DNA of 64,000 nucleotides, from contig NZ_CP069812.1 in NCBI RefSeq assembly GCF_016894385.1, positions 2,976,001 to 3,040,000 of the forward strand, written 5' to 3'. The notes beneath the pieces are model-generated. The model saw only the letters and a program-made list of their open reading frames with translations, searched no databases and had not been told where the DNA came from. Of this stretch, positions 63,693-64,000 are shown one piece after another (within the stretch, counting starts at the first letter, position 1; every line of letters starts with the position of its first letter). The position numbers were made by a program, and so were the translations under genes. Source of the stretch: Cupriavidus oxalaticus (GTDB taxonomy: Bacteria; Pseudomonadota; Gammaproteobacteria; Burkholderiales; Burkholderiaceae).

Positions 63693-64000
63693 TCAGTCCA
63701 TCCTGGCGCCGGACTGCTGCACCACCTGCGCCCAGCGGCGGATCTCGGCATGCTGGAACTGCGCGAACTGCTCCTGCGTGAAGGCTGGCGTCTCGGAGCC
63801 GTTGTTGAGCCAGACCTGCTTCATTTCCGGGGTGTTCAGCGCCTTCTGGGTCTCGGCGTACAGGCGGTCGACGATCTCCTTGGGCGTACCCTTGGGCATC
63901 CACATCGCATACCAGGTCGAGACCTCGTAGTTCGGCACCCCGGCCTCGGCCGCGGTCGGCACATTGGGGAAGGCCGGCGAGCGCTTGCTGGAAGCCACCG
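63693..64000 (-). CDS. Bug/TctC-family binding protein, N-terminus outside window
   Basis: The last 102 codons of a tripartite tricarboxylate transporter-type periplasmic binding protein, recognised from SPAFPNVPTAAEAGVPNYEV (about 20 residues), WYAMWMPKGTPKEIVDRLY and the C-terminal ALNTPEMKQVWLNNGSE. Reading continues past base 64000, so it is incomplete here, not a broken gene. Bug proteins are very numerous in Cupriavidus and bind diverse carboxylates. It lies 44 bp before the hydratase start. Confidence 0.92.
   Translation of the reverse strand, partial: VASSKRSPAFPNVPTAAEAGVPNYEVSTWYAMWMPKGTPKEIVDRLYAETQKALNTPEMKQVWLNNGSETPAFTQEQFAQFQHAEIRRWAQVVQQSGARMD

Overview
The window is high-GC, densely packed chromosomal DNA from a betaproteobacterium of the Burkholderiales. 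Gene order and content (membrane-bound formate dehydrogenase operon, argH, metG, scpA-panC, tamA-tamB, Bug-type binding protein) point to Cupriavidus/Ralstonia, most likely C. necator or a close relative. That placement comes from recalled gene content, not from a search. I see no prophage, complete IS element, CRISPR array, tRNA or rRNA. Layout. (1) 1-4715: 3' end of argH with a perfect palindromic terminator, a TRAP transporter pair (small and large permease, no binding protein), and a FitAB-like toxin-antitoxin pair. (2) 4871-7868, minus strand: a large PLP-dependent basic amino acid decarboxylase and dcd. (3) 7987-19897, minus strand: one long formate dehydrogenase operon, read from right to left: apbC, two small DUF3305/DUF3306-type proteins, a 736-aa polyferredoxin, a TorD-family chaperone, a tiny Tat-signal protein, the molybdenum catalytic subunit, the Fe-S subunit, a small lipoprotein, cytochrome b and fdhD. 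(4) 20289-23288: an OmpA-family lipoprotein and metG. (5) 23739-34423: an apparent substrate uptake and activation operon consisting of a single-chain biotin-dependent acyl-CoA carboxylase, an acyl-CoA ligase and a complete Dpp/Opp-type ABC importer. (6) 34455-41074, minus strand: TamA, TamB and a small BamE-like lipoprotein. (7) 41326-43461: a DUF3460 protein, scpA and panC. (8) 43655-44848: a PepSY membrane protein behind a Fur-box-like site. (9) 45006-57024: a cobalamin locus with two opposed arms. The minus arm (btuB-btuC-btuD-cobO-cobT-cobS-cobC) lies behind a good sigma-70 promoter and a cobalamin riboswitch. The plus arm (cobU-cbiB-cobD-btuF) has no visible riboswitch, and cobQ diverges from it. 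Only late nucleotide-loop, adenosylation and transport steps are here, so the locus looks like corrinoid salvage unless corrin-ring genes lie elsewhere. (10) 57594-60984: a ZapB-like coiled-coil protein, zapA, 6S RNA, an EVE-domain protein, a TauE/SafE permease and a SIMPL-domain protein. (11) 61239-64000, minus strand: a MatB-type malonyl-CoA synthetase, an enoyl-CoA hydratase/isomerase and the C-terminus of a Bug/TctC binding protein. Most noteworthy structures: two copies of a MITE-like palindromic element with TA-ended 17-bp terminal inverted repeats, one sitting precisely in the loop of the bidirectional terminator between panC and the PepSY gene; REP-like hairpins at ends of convergent genes; 12-nt in-frame tandem repeats in two neighbouring formate dehydrogenase accessory genes; and the carboxylase-ligase-importer operon of unknown substrate.
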